Below, one piece after another: positions 1 to 7,712 of a stretch of 18,418 bases of DNA. The notes under the pieces are model-generated. The model saw only the letters and a program-made list of their open reading frames with translations, made no database searches and was not told the origin of the DNA. Position numbers and translations under genes: made by a program. The stretch lies in NCBI RefSeq assembly GCF_002311515.1, contig NZ_DCAO01000036.1, positions 43,829 to 62,246 of the forward strand, given 5' to 3'. Numbering within the stretch: the stretch's first letter is position 1; each line of letters starts with the position of its first letter. This stretch comes from Thalassospira sp. UBA1131. Lineage in GTDB: Bacteria; Pseudomonadota; Alphaproteobacteria; Rhodospirillales; Thalassospiraceae.

Positions 1-2406
1 ACCCTGATCGCGGTGATCGGCACCACGCCCTATATCGCGCTTCAGCTCAAGGCGATTGCCACCAGTTACACCGTGCTGACCGGCTGGGAATACGGCATGG
101 TCGAACCGGTCCGCGAAACGGTCAGTATCTTTTCCGATAGCGGCTTTTGGGCCGCCGTTGGCCTGACGCTGTTTGGCATTCTGTTTGGCACGCGCTTCAT
201 TGATGCTGATGAACATCACGAAGGCATGGTTGCCGCCATCGCCTTTGAAAGTCTGGTCAAGCTGTTTGCCCTTCTGGCCGTTGGCTTCTTTGTCTCGTTT
301 GTCATGTATGACGGGCTTGGCGATCTGTTTGCCCAATCAGCCGAAAACGCTGATACGGCAAAGCTCCTGATGCTGCCCGAAGGGGGCAGTTCGCGCTGGT
401 TGACGCTTATGATGCTGTCGATGGCAGCCATCCTGTGCCTGCCGCGCCAGTTTCAGGTGATCATTGTTGAAAATGTCGATGAACGTCACCTTGCCACCGC
501 AAGCTGGGCCTTTCCGCTTTATCTTCTGGCGATGAACCTGTTTGTTCTGCCAATTGCACTGGCGGGGCTTGGTGCCCTTCCGGTCTGGTCAGACCCGGAC
601 TTCTTTGTGATTTCCGTGCCGTTGTTTGAAGACCAATCGATGCTGGCGTTGCTCGCCTATGTCGGCGGACTGTCGGCCAGCACCAGCATGGTGATTGTTG
701 CGACCATCGCGCTTTCGACCATGGTGTGTAACGACCTGATTGTGCCAGCACTTTTGCGTATTCGCCCCCTGCGTCTGACCGAACGCGATGATCTGACCGG
801 GCTTCTGATCTTTATTCGGCGAGCCTCCATCGTCGTCGTGGTGTTTATGGGCTTTGCCTATTACCGGTCCGCCGGGGCCAGTGATGCCTTGGCCGAAATC
901 GGGCTGATTTCCTTTGCCGCCATTGCCCAGTTCATCCCGATCATGATTGGCGGGCTTTACTGGAAGGGTGGCACGCGGACCGGCGCGCAGGTGGCACTGA
1001 CCATCGGCTTTGCGGTTTGGGGCTATACCCTGTTGCTGCCATCGCTTGCCGATAGTGGCTGGATGGATCCGTCGCTTATTCTCAATGGCGCGTTTGGTCA
1101 TCCGTGGTTGCGCCCCGAAAGCCTGTTTGGGTTGACGGATTTTGCACCCCTGACCCACGCGCTGATCTGGTCGATTTCACTCAATACAGCGGCCTATGTG
1201 TTGATCAGTCTGTTTACCGAGCCAAGTGCGCTTGAACGCATTCAGGCAACCCTGTTTGTCGATGCCTTTTCACGCAAGGGGCAGGACACCGTGATCTGGC
1301 GATCATCGGCCTCGGCCAATGATCTTTATGAACTGGTCGAACGGTTTTTGGGCCGGGATCGTGCCTATCAGTCGTTCCGTCAGTTTGATCAAAGCATTGA
1401 TCCATCCTGGCGCGGCAAGGGTGAAGCCGACGCCGACATGATTGCCTTTACCGAACGGCTTCTGGCGGGCTCCATCGGGGCGGCATCGGCCCGGGTGATG
1501 GTGTCCTCTGTTGCCAAGGGCGAAATGGTCAGCCTTGATGAAGTGCTCGAGATTCTCGAAGAGACCTCGCACGTCATCGAATATTCCCAGCGCCTTGAAA
1601 CCAAGTCACGCGAACTTGAAAAAGCCGCCGCCGAACTGCGTGCCGCTAACGAACGGCTCAAGGAACTGGACCGGCTCAAGGATGAATTCCTGACCATGGT
1701 CAGCCATGAATTCAGAACGCCACTGACCTCGATCCGGTCGTTTTCAGAAATTCTGGTCGACTCCCCGAACCTGGACCCGAAACAGGCCGATCACTTCCTT
1801 GAAATCATTGTCCGCGAAAGCGAACGCCTGACCCGCCTGATTGACGACCATCTCGACCTTGCGCGCCTTGAAGCCGGTCATTCCGACTGGCGCGCGGTCG
1901 AAGTCGATCCGCGCACGGTGCTTGATGAAAGCATCGATGCGGTCAAAGGCCTGTTTGATGCCAAGGGTGTTGTTCTAACCAAGGAATATTCGCGCAATTC
2001 GGCTTTGTTGCATGTTGACCGTGATCGCCTGACGCAGGTCTTCATCAACCTGCTGTCGAACGCCGCCAAATTTTCCGCCCCCGATCATCCCGAAGTATCG
2101 GTGCGCGGGGAAGCCATGGATGGCGGCTATCTGGTTTCGATCACCGATAACGGCAAGGGCGTTGCCCCGAACGAGCTTGAAATCATCTTTGACAAGTTTT
2201 CGCGCGGCGGCAAATACGCTGATGACAAACCCAAACCATCCGGCTCTGGCCTTGGCCTTGCGATTGCCAAGCATGTTGTCGAACATTGTCAGGGCAAGAT
2301 ATGGGCCGAAAGCCCTGCGGGACGCGGGGCAACCTTCCGCGTTTTCATCCCCGGCACCATCATGGAGGCCATCAAGCCCGCCAAACCGGCATCCTTTGGC
2401 AGCTAA
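1..2406 (+). CDS. Sodium/solute symporter-like sensor histidine kinase (5' end cut off by window)
   Basis: The reading frame is open from base 1, so the start lies upstream; 801 codons are visible (numbered here from base 1). The N-terminal half is very hydrophobic, with about nine visible membrane segments to about residue 405, and resembles the SSS/SLC5 sodium:solute symporter family; the first segments are missing. A link at about 430-520 containing ERFLGRDRA resembles the STAC region of CbrA-type proteins. A coiled coil rich in Glu, Lys and Leu follows (about 530-560). The kinase core is complete: H-box SHEFRTP with phospho-acceptor His569, N-box NLLSNAAKF near 683-691, G1 DNGKG at 716-720 and G2 GSGLG at 748-752. 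There is no receiver domain and no partner regulator gene in the window. By analogy with CbrA (established for that family) it may sense, and possibly move, a small nutrient at the inner membrane. The ligand cannot be told from sequence. Confidence 0.9.
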   Translation, partial: TLIAVIGTTPYIALQLKAIATSYTVLTGWEYGMVEPVRETVSIFSDSGFWAAVGLTLFGILFGTRFIDADEHHEGMVAAIAFESLVKLFALLAVGFFVSFVMYDGLGDLFAQSAENADTAKLLMLPEGGSSRWLTLMMLSMAAILCLPRQFQVIIVENVDERHLATASWAFPLYLLAMNLFVLPIALAGLGALPVWSDPDFFVISVPLFEDQSMLALLAYVGGLSASTSMVIVATIALSTMVCNDLIVPALLRIRPLRLTERDDLTGLLIFIRRASIVVVVFMGFAYYRSAGASDALAEIGLISFAAIAQFIPIMIGGLYWKGGTRTGAQVALTIGFAVWGYTLLLPSLADSGWMDPSLILNGAFGHPWLRPESLFGLTDFAPLTHALIWSISLNTAAYVLISLFTEPSALERIQATLFVDAFSRKGQDTVIWRSSASANDLYELVERFLGRDRAYQSFRQFDQSIDPSWRGKGEADADMIAFTERLLAGSIGAASARVMVSSVAKGEMVSLDEVLEILEETSHVIEYSQRLETKSRELEKAAAELRAANERLKELDRLKDEFLTMVSHEFRTPLTSIRSFSEILVDSPNLDPKQADHFLEIIVRESERLTRLIDDHLDLARLEAGHSDWRAVEVDPRTVLDESIDAVKGLFDAKGVVLTKEYSRNSALLHVDRDRLTQVFINLLSNAAKFSAPDHPEVSVRGEAMDGGYLVSITDNGKGVAPNELEIIFDKFSRGGKYADDKPKPSGSGLGLAIAKHVVEHCQGKIWAESPAGRGATFRVFIPGTIMEAIKPAKPASFGS

Positions 2407-2427
2407 TACAAATTCCTTCAGACACAA

Positions 2428-2461
2428 AAAGGGCGCGCAAAGCAATACTTGCGCGCCCTTT
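2428..2461. terminator. Bidirectional intrinsic terminator between the kinase gene and mmsA
   Basis: A perfect 13-bp stem (AAAGGGCGCGCAA paired with TTGCGCGCCCTTT) encloses an 8-nt loop. It lies between two convergent genes, 21 bp after the kinase stop and 22 bp after the mmsA stop. On the minus strand the stem ends in a run of five T, so it should best terminate mmsA. On the plus strand the T tract is only three bases long. Confidence 0.85.
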
Positions 2462-2483
2462 GGTATTGTGATGATCGCAATAC

Positions 2484-3983
2484 TTATTTCATGGTCGGCA
2501 TGACGAACTCAGCACCCTTGCGAATGCCGGTCGGCCAGCGCGTGGTGATAGTTTTAAGCTTGGTATAGAACCGCACACCTTCCGGGCCATGCATGTGATG
2601 GTCACCAAACAGCGATGCTTTCCAGCCACCAAACGAATGGAAGGCCATCGGGACCGGGATCGGCACGTTGATGCCAACCATACCGGTCTGGGTACGTGCG
2701 GCAAATTCACGGGCGGTGTCGCCATCGCGGGTGAAGATCGCGGTGCCATTGCCATATTCGTGGTCATCAACAAGGTTGGCAGCGGTTTCGAAGTCATCGG
2801 TACGTACAACCGACAGAACCGGGCCAAAGATCTCTTCCTTGTAGATGCTCATATCCGGGGTGACGTCATCAAACAGGGTACCACCGACGAAGTAGCCGTC
2901 TTCATAGCCCTGAAGTTTGATGTCGCGGCCGTCGACCACCAGCTTGGCACCTTCTTCGACACCCTTGTTGATATAGCCGACAACCTTGTCACGGTGGGCT
3001 GCGGTTACCAGCGGGCCCATTTCGGCCGCCGGATCAATACCCGGTGCCACGCGCAGTTCATTAATGCGCGGAACCAGTTTTTCGATCAGGGTATCGGCGG
3101 TTTCCTTGCCGACCGGAACGGCAACCGAGATGGCCATGCAACGCTCGCCAGCCGATCCGTAAGCAGCCCCCATCAGGGCATCAACCGCCTGATCCATGTC
3201 GGCATCGGGCATGATGATCATGTGGTTTTTCGCACCACCAAGGGCCTGGCAACGCTTGCCCTGCGCGGTTGCGGTTTCATAGATGTATTTGGCAATCGGG
3301 GTCGAGCCGACAAAGCTGATTGCCGAAACATCCGGATCAAACAGAAGCGCATCCACCGCTTCCTTGTCACCCTGAACAACGTTGAACACACCATCCGGAA
3401 GACCCGCTTCGGTCAGCCATTCGGCCAGCAGAAGGGACGCGGACGGATCACGCTCTGACGGCTTGAGGATAAAGCAGTTACCGCAGGCAAGGGCGACCGG
3501 GAACATCCACATCGGCACCATGGCCGGGAAGTTGAACGGTGTGATACCGGCAACGATACCAAGCGGCTGACGGATGGAATGGCTATCAACCTTGGTGCCG
3601 ACATTTTCGGTGAACTCACCTTTCAGCAGCTGCGGCGCGCCGGTGGCAAACTCAACAACCTCGATCCCGCGGGTGACTTCGCCCAGCGCATCGGACAGAA
3701 CCTTGCCATGCTCGGCCGTAATCGCGGCTGCGAGTTCTTCGGAACGCTCTTCGAGGATACCGAGGAACTTGTTGAGGATACGTGCGCGGCGCAGCGGCGT
3801 GGTTGCGGCCCATTCGGCGGCAACGGCGGACGCGGATTCAACAGCGGCACGGACCTCGGCCTTGGATGCCAGATCAACCGTTGCACTCTGTGCGCCTGTT
3901 GCCGGATTGAAAACCGGTGCCGAACGGCCGGAGTTACCGGCAACGCGTTTGCCGTTAATGTAATGGGTAAGTTGGGTTGCCAT
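2484..3983 (-). CDS. mmsA: Methylmalonate-semialdehyde dehydrogenase (CoA-acylating)
   Basis: A 499-residue protein of the aldehyde dehydrogenase superfamily that oxidises methylmalonate or malonate semialdehyde with NAD+ and CoA to propionyl-CoA or acetyl-CoA, in valine (and often inositol or beta-alanine) breakdown in the cytoplasm. Visible marks are the GITPFNFPAMVPMWM segment, GSAGERCMAIS carrying catalytic Cys282, and the C-terminal FGGWKASLFGDHHMHG block typical of MmsA. ALGGAKNH stands where ordinary aldehyde dehydrogenases have ELGGK. The usual general-base Glu is thus absent, as expected for members that use CoA rather than water. The ATG at 3983 is chosen over an upstream in-frame ATG at 4094 because GGGAG lies 8 nt before it and the protein then has the family length. 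It is divergent from a LysR gene, a likely regulator, and ends at a strong terminator. Confidence 0.95.
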   Translation of the reverse strand: MATQLTHYINGKRVAGNSGRSAPVFNPATGAQSATVDLASKAEVRAAVESASAVAAEWAATTPLRRARILNKFLGILEERSEELAAAITAEHGKVLSDALGEVTRGIEVVEFATGAPQLLKGEFTENVGTKVDSHSIRQPLGIVAGITPFNFPAMVPMWMFPVALACGNCFILKPSERDPSASLLLAEWLTEAGLPDGVFNVVQGDKEAVDALLFDPDVSAISFVGSTPIAKYIYETATAQGKRCQALGGAKNHMIIMPDADMDQAVDALMGAAYGSAGERCMAISVAVPVGKETADTLIEKLVPRINELRVAPGIDPAAEMGPLVTAAHRDKVVGYINKGVEEGAKLVVDGRDIKLQGYEDGYFVGGTLFDDVTPDMSIYKEEIFGPVLSVVRTDDFETAANLVDDHEYGNGTAIFTRDGDTAREFAARTQTGMVGINVPIPVPMAFHSFGGWKASLFGDHHMHGPEGVRFYTKLKTITTRWPTGIRKGAEFVMPTMK

Positions 3984-4064
3984 TGGGTTTCTCCCGATAA
4001 ACCTGATGATCAGTGGGACGATCTTAATATAAGTGGGGGTCTTCCCCCTTAATATCCTGCATCT

Positions 4065-4094
4065 ATTATGGCTATGCACAGGGATGCACATCAA
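4065..4094 (-). promoter_or_regulatory. Candidate mmsA promoter
   Basis: On the minus strand TTGATG (4089-4094) and CATAAT (4065-4070) are 18 bp apart, about 80 bp before the mmsA start. Two TGCACA repeats fall in or across this element, which suggests regulation by a protein bound there. It was found by eye and resembles a sigma-70 promoter only moderately. Confidence 0.35.
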
Positions 4095-4121
4095 TTATCA
4101 TTTCCGCAAATTCGATGTGCA
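4075..4121. promoter_or_regulatory. Candidate LysR-regulator binding region (three TGCACA motifs)
   Basis: TGCACA occurs at 4075-4080 and 4085-4090, exactly 10 bp apart (one helical turn), and again inverted as TGTGCA at 4116-4121. The second and third copies extend to an 8-bp inverted repeat, TGCACATC (4085-4092) and GATGTGCA (4114-4121). All lie between mmsA and the divergent LysR gene. LysR regulators commonly bind such multi-part sites near their own gene; that this regulator binds here is inference. Confidence 0.45.
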
Positions 4122-4153
4122 AAAATTAAAGTCATGACAGGATCACACCCATT

Positions 4154-5041
4154 ATGGATTGGGATCGCTTCCGCATCTTTCTGGCTGTTGCCCGCCAAGG
4201 TCAGATCCTTGCCGCTGCCCGGCAGCTCGGCCTGAACCACGCAACGGTGGGCCGCCAACTGACCGCGCTTGAGCAGGAACTTGGCACCAAACTGATTGAA
4301 CGACGCACCACCGGATCGGACCTGACCCCGGCGGGACGGGAATTGATGCAGGCAGCAGAGGCCGCAGAGTCGGCTTTCTTGCGGGCTGGCACCGCCGTTT
4401 CCAACCAGTCAGAGCTGATCAGCGGCACGGTTCGCGTCGGCGTCCCCGATGGATTGGGCAACTATTTTCTGGCAAGTGAGTTGGCTCACTTTGCGTCAAA
4501 CCACCCGGATCTTGTGATCCAGCTTGTCCCGCTCCCACGCACATTCTCGCTATCGCAACGCGAAGCCGATATCGCCATCACGCTGGATCGACCCAAGCAA
4601 GGGCGCCTGGTGATCAGCAAACTCACCGACTATACGCTCAGTGTCTATGCCAGCAAATCCTACATCGAACGTTTTGGTGCGGTCAAAACCGAGGCCGATC
4701 TGACAGACCGCCTGTTTGTCACCCATATCGAAGACCTGATTTACAGCCGCGCGCTTGATTACGCTGCCCGCCTTGGCAAGCTGATGAAACGCCGATTTGA
4801 ATGCGGCAGCGTGGTGGCCCAGATGGAGGCCGTGCGCAACGGATACGGCATCGGCATCCTGCATGACTATGCCACCGAAGGCATCCCCGACCTCGTTCGC
4901 CTGCTGCCTGAAATCCGTTTCACCCGCAATTACTGGATGCTCCAACACCCGGACACCAAGGATACGCGAAGTGTCGCAGCCATTGTCGATCATATAACGC
5001 GCGTCGTGCGCGGGGCTCGTGATCGGTTTATCATGAGCTGA
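4154..5041 (+). CDS. LysR-family transcriptional regulator
   Basis: A 295-residue protein with the LysR layout. The N-terminal winged helix-turn-helix covers about residues 1-60 and contains AARQLGLNHATVGRQL and LTPAGREL. An effector-binding domain of periplasmic-binding-protein fold follows, from about 93 (VRVGVPDGLGNYF) to the end. The start ATG has AGGA 11 nt upstream. It is divergent from mmsA with 170 bp between them, the classic LysR arrangement, so it probably controls mmsA and itself; the effector may be a valine or inositol pathway intermediate (inference). A strong terminator lies 86 bp after the stop. LysR is a very large family and the exact regulon cannot be read from sequence. 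Confidence 0.92.
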   Translation: MDWDRFRIFLAVARQGQILAAARQLGLNHATVGRQLTALEQELGTKLIERRTTGSDLTPAGRELMQAAEAAESAFLRAGTAVSNQSELISGTVRVGVPDGLGNYFLASELAHFASNHPDLVIQLVPLPRTFSLSQREADIAITLDRPKQGRLVISKLTDYTLSVYASKSYIERFGAVKTEADLTDRLFVTHIEDLIYSRALDYAARLGKLMKRRFECGSVVAQMEAVRNGYGIGILHDYATEGIPDLVRLLPEIRFTRNYWMLQHPDTKDTRSVAAIVDHITRVVRGARDRFIMS

Positions 5042-5127
5042 GAACACACAATTGCCGTCAACGGCACCGGCCTGAATGCGCACAGCGGATCGCGATCACA
5101 TACCCGTTGCGACCAGGCAAACAAAAC

Positions 5128-5158
5128 AAAAGCCCGTTCAATACTGAACGGGCTTTTT
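5128..5158. terminator. Bidirectional intrinsic terminator after the LysR gene
   Basis: A perfect 13-bp stem (AAAAGCCCGTTCA paired with TGAACGGGCTTTT) has a 4-nt loop (ATAC) and T-rich flanks in both directions. It sits between the convergent LysR gene and the small gene ending at 5182, and can serve both. Confidence 0.9.
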
Positions 5159-5181
5159 GATCACAAAGAAGTGACGATCGG

Positions 5182-5595
5182 TCATTTATTTCGCCTGTCA
5201 ATTTCGATCTTGGTCTGCGGCGACAGGGTCCGCAGCTTGTCTTCGAAATAAGCCTGCATGTCCGCAAGGCTGTTTTCATCGGCCGCAGACATCGCAACTG
5301 TCAGAAACAGCGGCGTCGCTGTCAGCTCGCACGCACCATTTTCAAATGCCAGAACACCAGCATCGGGTTTGCGCAGGGTTCCCTTGACGTCTTCGCCACG
5401 GGCTTGCAGCATCATCCCCTTGAGAAAGCAAGGCGCGCCGCGCAAATAGATATCTGCAAACGCAAAGCTACCGACACCATCCTGTGCCTTTGAAGTCCGA
5501 GACACAGGGCCAGCCTCATCAACTGAAACATCCATCGGATTGACCGAAACCGGCCAAGACTCGTTCACTTTGATCGCCAGATTAGACATGTGCAT
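5182..5595 (-). CDS. Small unrecognised protein
   Basis: A 137-residue protein that I do not recognise. It has no signal peptide, no clear membrane segment and no obvious metal or nucleotide motif; it looks like a soluble mixed alpha/beta domain with a hydrophobic centre (TPLFLTVAM) and a charged C-terminus. Two ATG codons are possible, at 5595 and 5589. The first is chosen because AGGA lies 6 nt upstream; the second gives a two-residue-shorter product. The frame stays open over 400 bp and faces a shared terminator, both in favour of a real gene. It is alone on its strand between a terminator and a long intergenic region, so it is probably monocistronic. Function is unknown. Confidence 0.65.
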   Translation of the reverse strand: MHMSNLAIKVNESWPVSVNPMDVSVDEAGPVSRTSKAQDGVGSFAFADIYLRGAPCFLKGMMLQARGEDVKGTLRKPDAGVLAFENGACELTATPLFLTVAMSAADENSLADMQAYFEDKLRTLSPQTKIEIDRRNK

Positions 5596-5934
5596 CACCA
5601 ATCCTGTAAGGGCGCTTCATGCGCACGGTATCCCCATACCCCTTGGACAAGCATTTCACATTGCTTAAGCACTGAACAACAATGACCTAAAGTCACTTAT
5701 CGCAGATTGCTTAACAACGTCAATGCACTTTGTTCTGACAAAAATGTCCTGAATTGGGCAAGATGCAAGTCCATGCCCACTAATTTTTGATTTTTTATTC
5801 TCAGGCCAATGAAAACAGGTAGGTGGCACATAAAACAAAGACTTTTATAGAGGCTTAGATCTGCAGTTCACATTCATGTGAGCTGCAGATGTGATAACTA
5901 TCCCGCCTACCGCTTATCGCAGCCTATTCCCAGC
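5596..5934. other. 339-bp gene-free region with palindromes and repeats
   Basis: I see no credible gene here on either strand. The region is AT-rich compared with its surroundings. It holds a perfect 10-bp palindrome TGCTTAAGCA (5662-5671), a 9-nt direct repeat ATTGCTTAA (5660-5668 and 5706-5714), a 6-bp inverted repeat TGGGCA/TGCCCA (5755-5779) followed by a T-rich run, and a 32-bp palindrome at 5859-5890. The left side should contain the promoter of the small gene ending at 5182, and the right side the 3' end of the hydrolase transcript. Confidence 0.6.
5859..5890. repeat. 32-bp near-perfect palindrome downstream of the FAH-family gene
   Basis: ATCTGCAGTTCACAT (5859-5873) is followed after TC by ATGTGAGCTGCAGAT (5876-5890). 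Fifteen positions face each other with one mismatch (T opposite G, which can still pair in RNA). It lies 44 bp beyond the hydrolase stop codon. No T run follows directly on the minus strand, so it is not a typical terminator; it may be an mRNA 3'-end hairpin or a protein-binding site. Confidence 0.6.
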
Positions 5935-6777
5935 TTAGCCCTGAACGACTTCCTGACGCTGCGCGCCCAAGCCATCGATTCCCAGTTCCATCACGTCACC
6001 GGGTTTGAGGTACACCGGCGGGTTTTGCCCCATACCCACACCCGGCGGGGTGCCGGTCGAGATAATGTCACCGGGTTGCAGGCTCATGAAACGCGACAGA
6101 TAGCTGACCACGAATGCAACACCATAGGCCATGGTTTTCGTACTGCCGTTCTGATAACGCTTGCCATTCACATCGAGCCACATGGAAAGGTTTTGTGGAT
6201 CGGCAATCTGATCGCGGGTGACAAGCCACGGACCAATCGGGCCGAAGGTATCGGCACTTTTGCCCTTCACCCATTGCCCTGAATGTTCAAGCTGAAACGC
6301 GCGCTCGGAAACGTCATTGATCAAGCAGTAACCTGCGACATGATCAAGTGCATCGGCCTCGTCGACATATTTGGTGTGCTTGCCGATCACCACGCCCAGT
6401 TCGACTTCCCAATCGGTTTTGGTCGAGCCACGCGGAATTTCAATCGTGTCATTCGGACCACAAACCGCCGAGGTTGCCTTAAGGAAAATGATCGGTTCTG
6501 GCGGCAGTTCCATACCGGCTTCTTGCGCATGGTCAGAATAGTTCAAACCGATGCAGATAAACTTGCCGGGCCGCCCGACGCAGGCGCCAATGCGCGGATC
6601 ACCTGACACGACAGGCAGGCTTTCCGGGTCAAGTGCGGCAATACGTGCAAAGGTTTCATCGGAAATCGTGGTCGGATCAAGATCATCAATCACGCTGGAA
6701 AGATCGCGGATTACGCCATCCGCATCACAAAGCCCCGGTTTTTCCGCCCCGACCGGGCCATAGCGCAAAAGCTTCAT
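5935..6777 (-). CDS. Fumarylacetoacetate hydrolase (FAH) family protein
   Basis: A 280-residue protein of the FAH superfamily, metal-dependent enzymes that hydrolyse, decarboxylate or isomerise 2,4-dioxo acids. The N-terminal cap covers about 1-65 and the catalytic domain about 70-275. Expected Mg2+ ligands are Glu124 and Glu126 in TDWEVELG and Asp155 in INDVSER. GLNYSDHA and STGTPPGVGMG are further family marks. Such proteins are often labelled ureidoglycolate lyase or 2,4-diketo-3-deoxy-sugar-acid hydrolase; the sequence alone does not settle this. The ATG has AGGAGAGAG just upstream. It is divergent from the dienelactone hydrolase and 2-hydroxyacid dehydrogenase genes, which suggests one catabolic module for an aromatic ring-cleavage product or sugar acid (inference). 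Confidence 0.9.
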   Translation of the reverse strand: MKLLRYGPVGAEKPGLCDADGVIRDLSSVIDDLDPTTISDETFARIAALDPESLPVVSGDPRIGACVGRPGKFICIGLNYSDHAQEAGMELPPEPIIFLKATSAVCGPNDTIEIPRGSTKTDWEVELGVVIGKHTKYVDEADALDHVAGYCLINDVSERAFQLEHSGQWVKGKSADTFGPIGPWLVTRDQIADPQNLSMWLDVNGKRYQNGSTKTMAYGVAFVVSYLSRFMSLQPGDIISTGTPPGVGMGQNPPVYLKPGDVMELGIDGLGAQRQEVVQG

Positions 6778-6870
6778 GAATTCTCTCTCCTGATATCGTC
6801 ACGCGGGTTCTTTCTGGGTCCTGCACAAGCCAAGTCCTGCAAAAAGAACGATTTATTCCTCATACCTTAG

Positions 6871-6921
6871 TGATGTCACATCATGATCCCAAAGGGCAAG
6901 CCAATTGAGGATACATTATCC
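6871..6921. promoter_or_regulatory. Two perfect 13-bp palindromes between divergent hydrolase genes
   Basis: TGATGTCACATCA at 6871-6883 and GGATACATTATCC at 6909-6921 are both perfect dyads with 1- and 3-base centres. They lie in the 229-bp region shared by the FAH-family gene (start 6777) and the dienelactone hydrolase gene (start 7007). The first has the look of a GntR/FadR-type operator (a short dyad around GTCAC), but no regulator gene of that kind is adjacent. The role is inferred. Confidence 0.4.
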
Positions 6922-7006
6922 GCAGTGACCATGATGATTGTTCTCGCCCGGTAATTCGATATCATCACCGAAAAGACCACTGCGTCGAGAAAGGAAACGA
7001 CAGGAC

Positions 7007-7669
7007 ATGATGGAGACCCTTCCCGCAGCCGACGGGCATAAACTCGATTGCTGGTTTGAGCCACCCGTTGGTACAAGACGCGGCGCGATTGTAATCCTGC
7101 AGGAAATTTTTGGGCTCACCGAACAGCTCAAGGGGGTTGCGCGCAAATATGCAGCCCTTGGCTATGAGGTCGCCATCCCTGCCCTGTTTGACCGGGTGGA
7201 GCGTGGTGCGGTTGTGGACTTCAACGATTTTGATCGCGCACGTGCGCTGATGATGGCGTCCGAGCTTTCAAACACCCTGACCGACATCGATGCTGCCGCC
7301 CGCGCCCTGTCTGCCGAGGGCGGCAAGGTTGGCGTGATCGGTTTTTGCTGGGGCGGCGGGTTGGCACTGCGCAGCGCCCAATGTCTTGATATCGCGGCAG
7401 GTGTTTCATTTTATGGCACGCGTATCGACCAATATCTTGATAAGCCGCTGCACACGCCATTTCTGGCACATTTCGGATTGTCAGATGGTCACGTCCCGAT
7501 TGAGATGATCGAAGACGCCAAGGCGGCTTTGCCCGGCATGGAAGTACATATGTATGAAGCCGGTCATGCCTTTGCCAACGAAGCACGTCCGTCCGCCTAT
7601 GTCGAAGCGGCCGCCGAAGTTGCGCATGCCCGCACAGCCGAATTTCTTGCCCTTCATATCGCAGACTGA
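7007..7669 (+). CDS. Dienelactone hydrolase family protein
   Basis: A 220-residue alpha/beta hydrolase of the dienelactone hydrolase (carboxymethylenebutenolidase) family. The triad is visible: nucleophile Cys114 in GFCWGGG, Asp160 in LSDGHV and His187 in AGHAFAN. The Glu33 of LQEIFGL that gates the Cys in this family is also present. Length matches the family (about 220-240). The ATG at 7007 is chosen because AAGGAA lies 10 nt before it; in-frame alternatives are ATG 7010 and an upstream start at 6938 that adds a basic, poorly conserved-looking stretch. Cytoplasmic, with no signal peptide. The dehydrogenase gene follows after 43 bp on the same strand, probably in one transcript. Many such proteins have substrates other than dienelactone, so the physiological substrate is unknown. 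Confidence 0.9.
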   Translation: MMETLPAADGHKLDCWFEPPVGTRRGAIVILQEIFGLTEQLKGVARKYAALGYEVAIPALFDRVERGAVVDFNDFDRARALMMASELSNTLTDIDAAARALSAEGGKVGVIGFCWGGGLALRSAQCLDIAAGVSFYGTRIDQYLDKPLHTPFLAHFGLSDGHVPIEMIEDAKAALPGMEVHMYEAGHAFANEARPSAYVEAAAEVAHARTAEFLALHIAD

Positions 7670-7712
7670 CGCGACAGAACACCTGCCCTGACCCATTGGA
7701 AACACAGCCCAG

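Noticed and set aside
2800..2807. GTACGTAC inside mmsA as a second HutC site
   Set aside because: It lacks the TGTA/TACA arms of the operator core and lies deep in an unrelated coding region.
2589..3458. A 289-codon open frame on the plus strand opposite mmsA
   Set aside because: It overlaps the catalytic region of a clear mmsA and has shadow-like composition.
5755..5800. TGGGCA/TGCCCA inverted repeat followed by a T-rich run as an intrinsic terminator
   Set aside because: The stem is only 6 bp with a 13-nt loop, and no plus-strand gene lies upstream for it to terminate.
5865..5885. CRP/FNR-type site inside the 32-bp palindrome
   Set aside because: The arms read TCACA then TGTGA, the reverse of the TGTGA-N6-TCACA order required for CRP.
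7545..7554. TACATATGTA palindrome in the dienelactone hydrolase gene
   Set aside because: The arms are in the opposite order to the HutC core (TACA first, not TGTA) and the site is within coding sequence.
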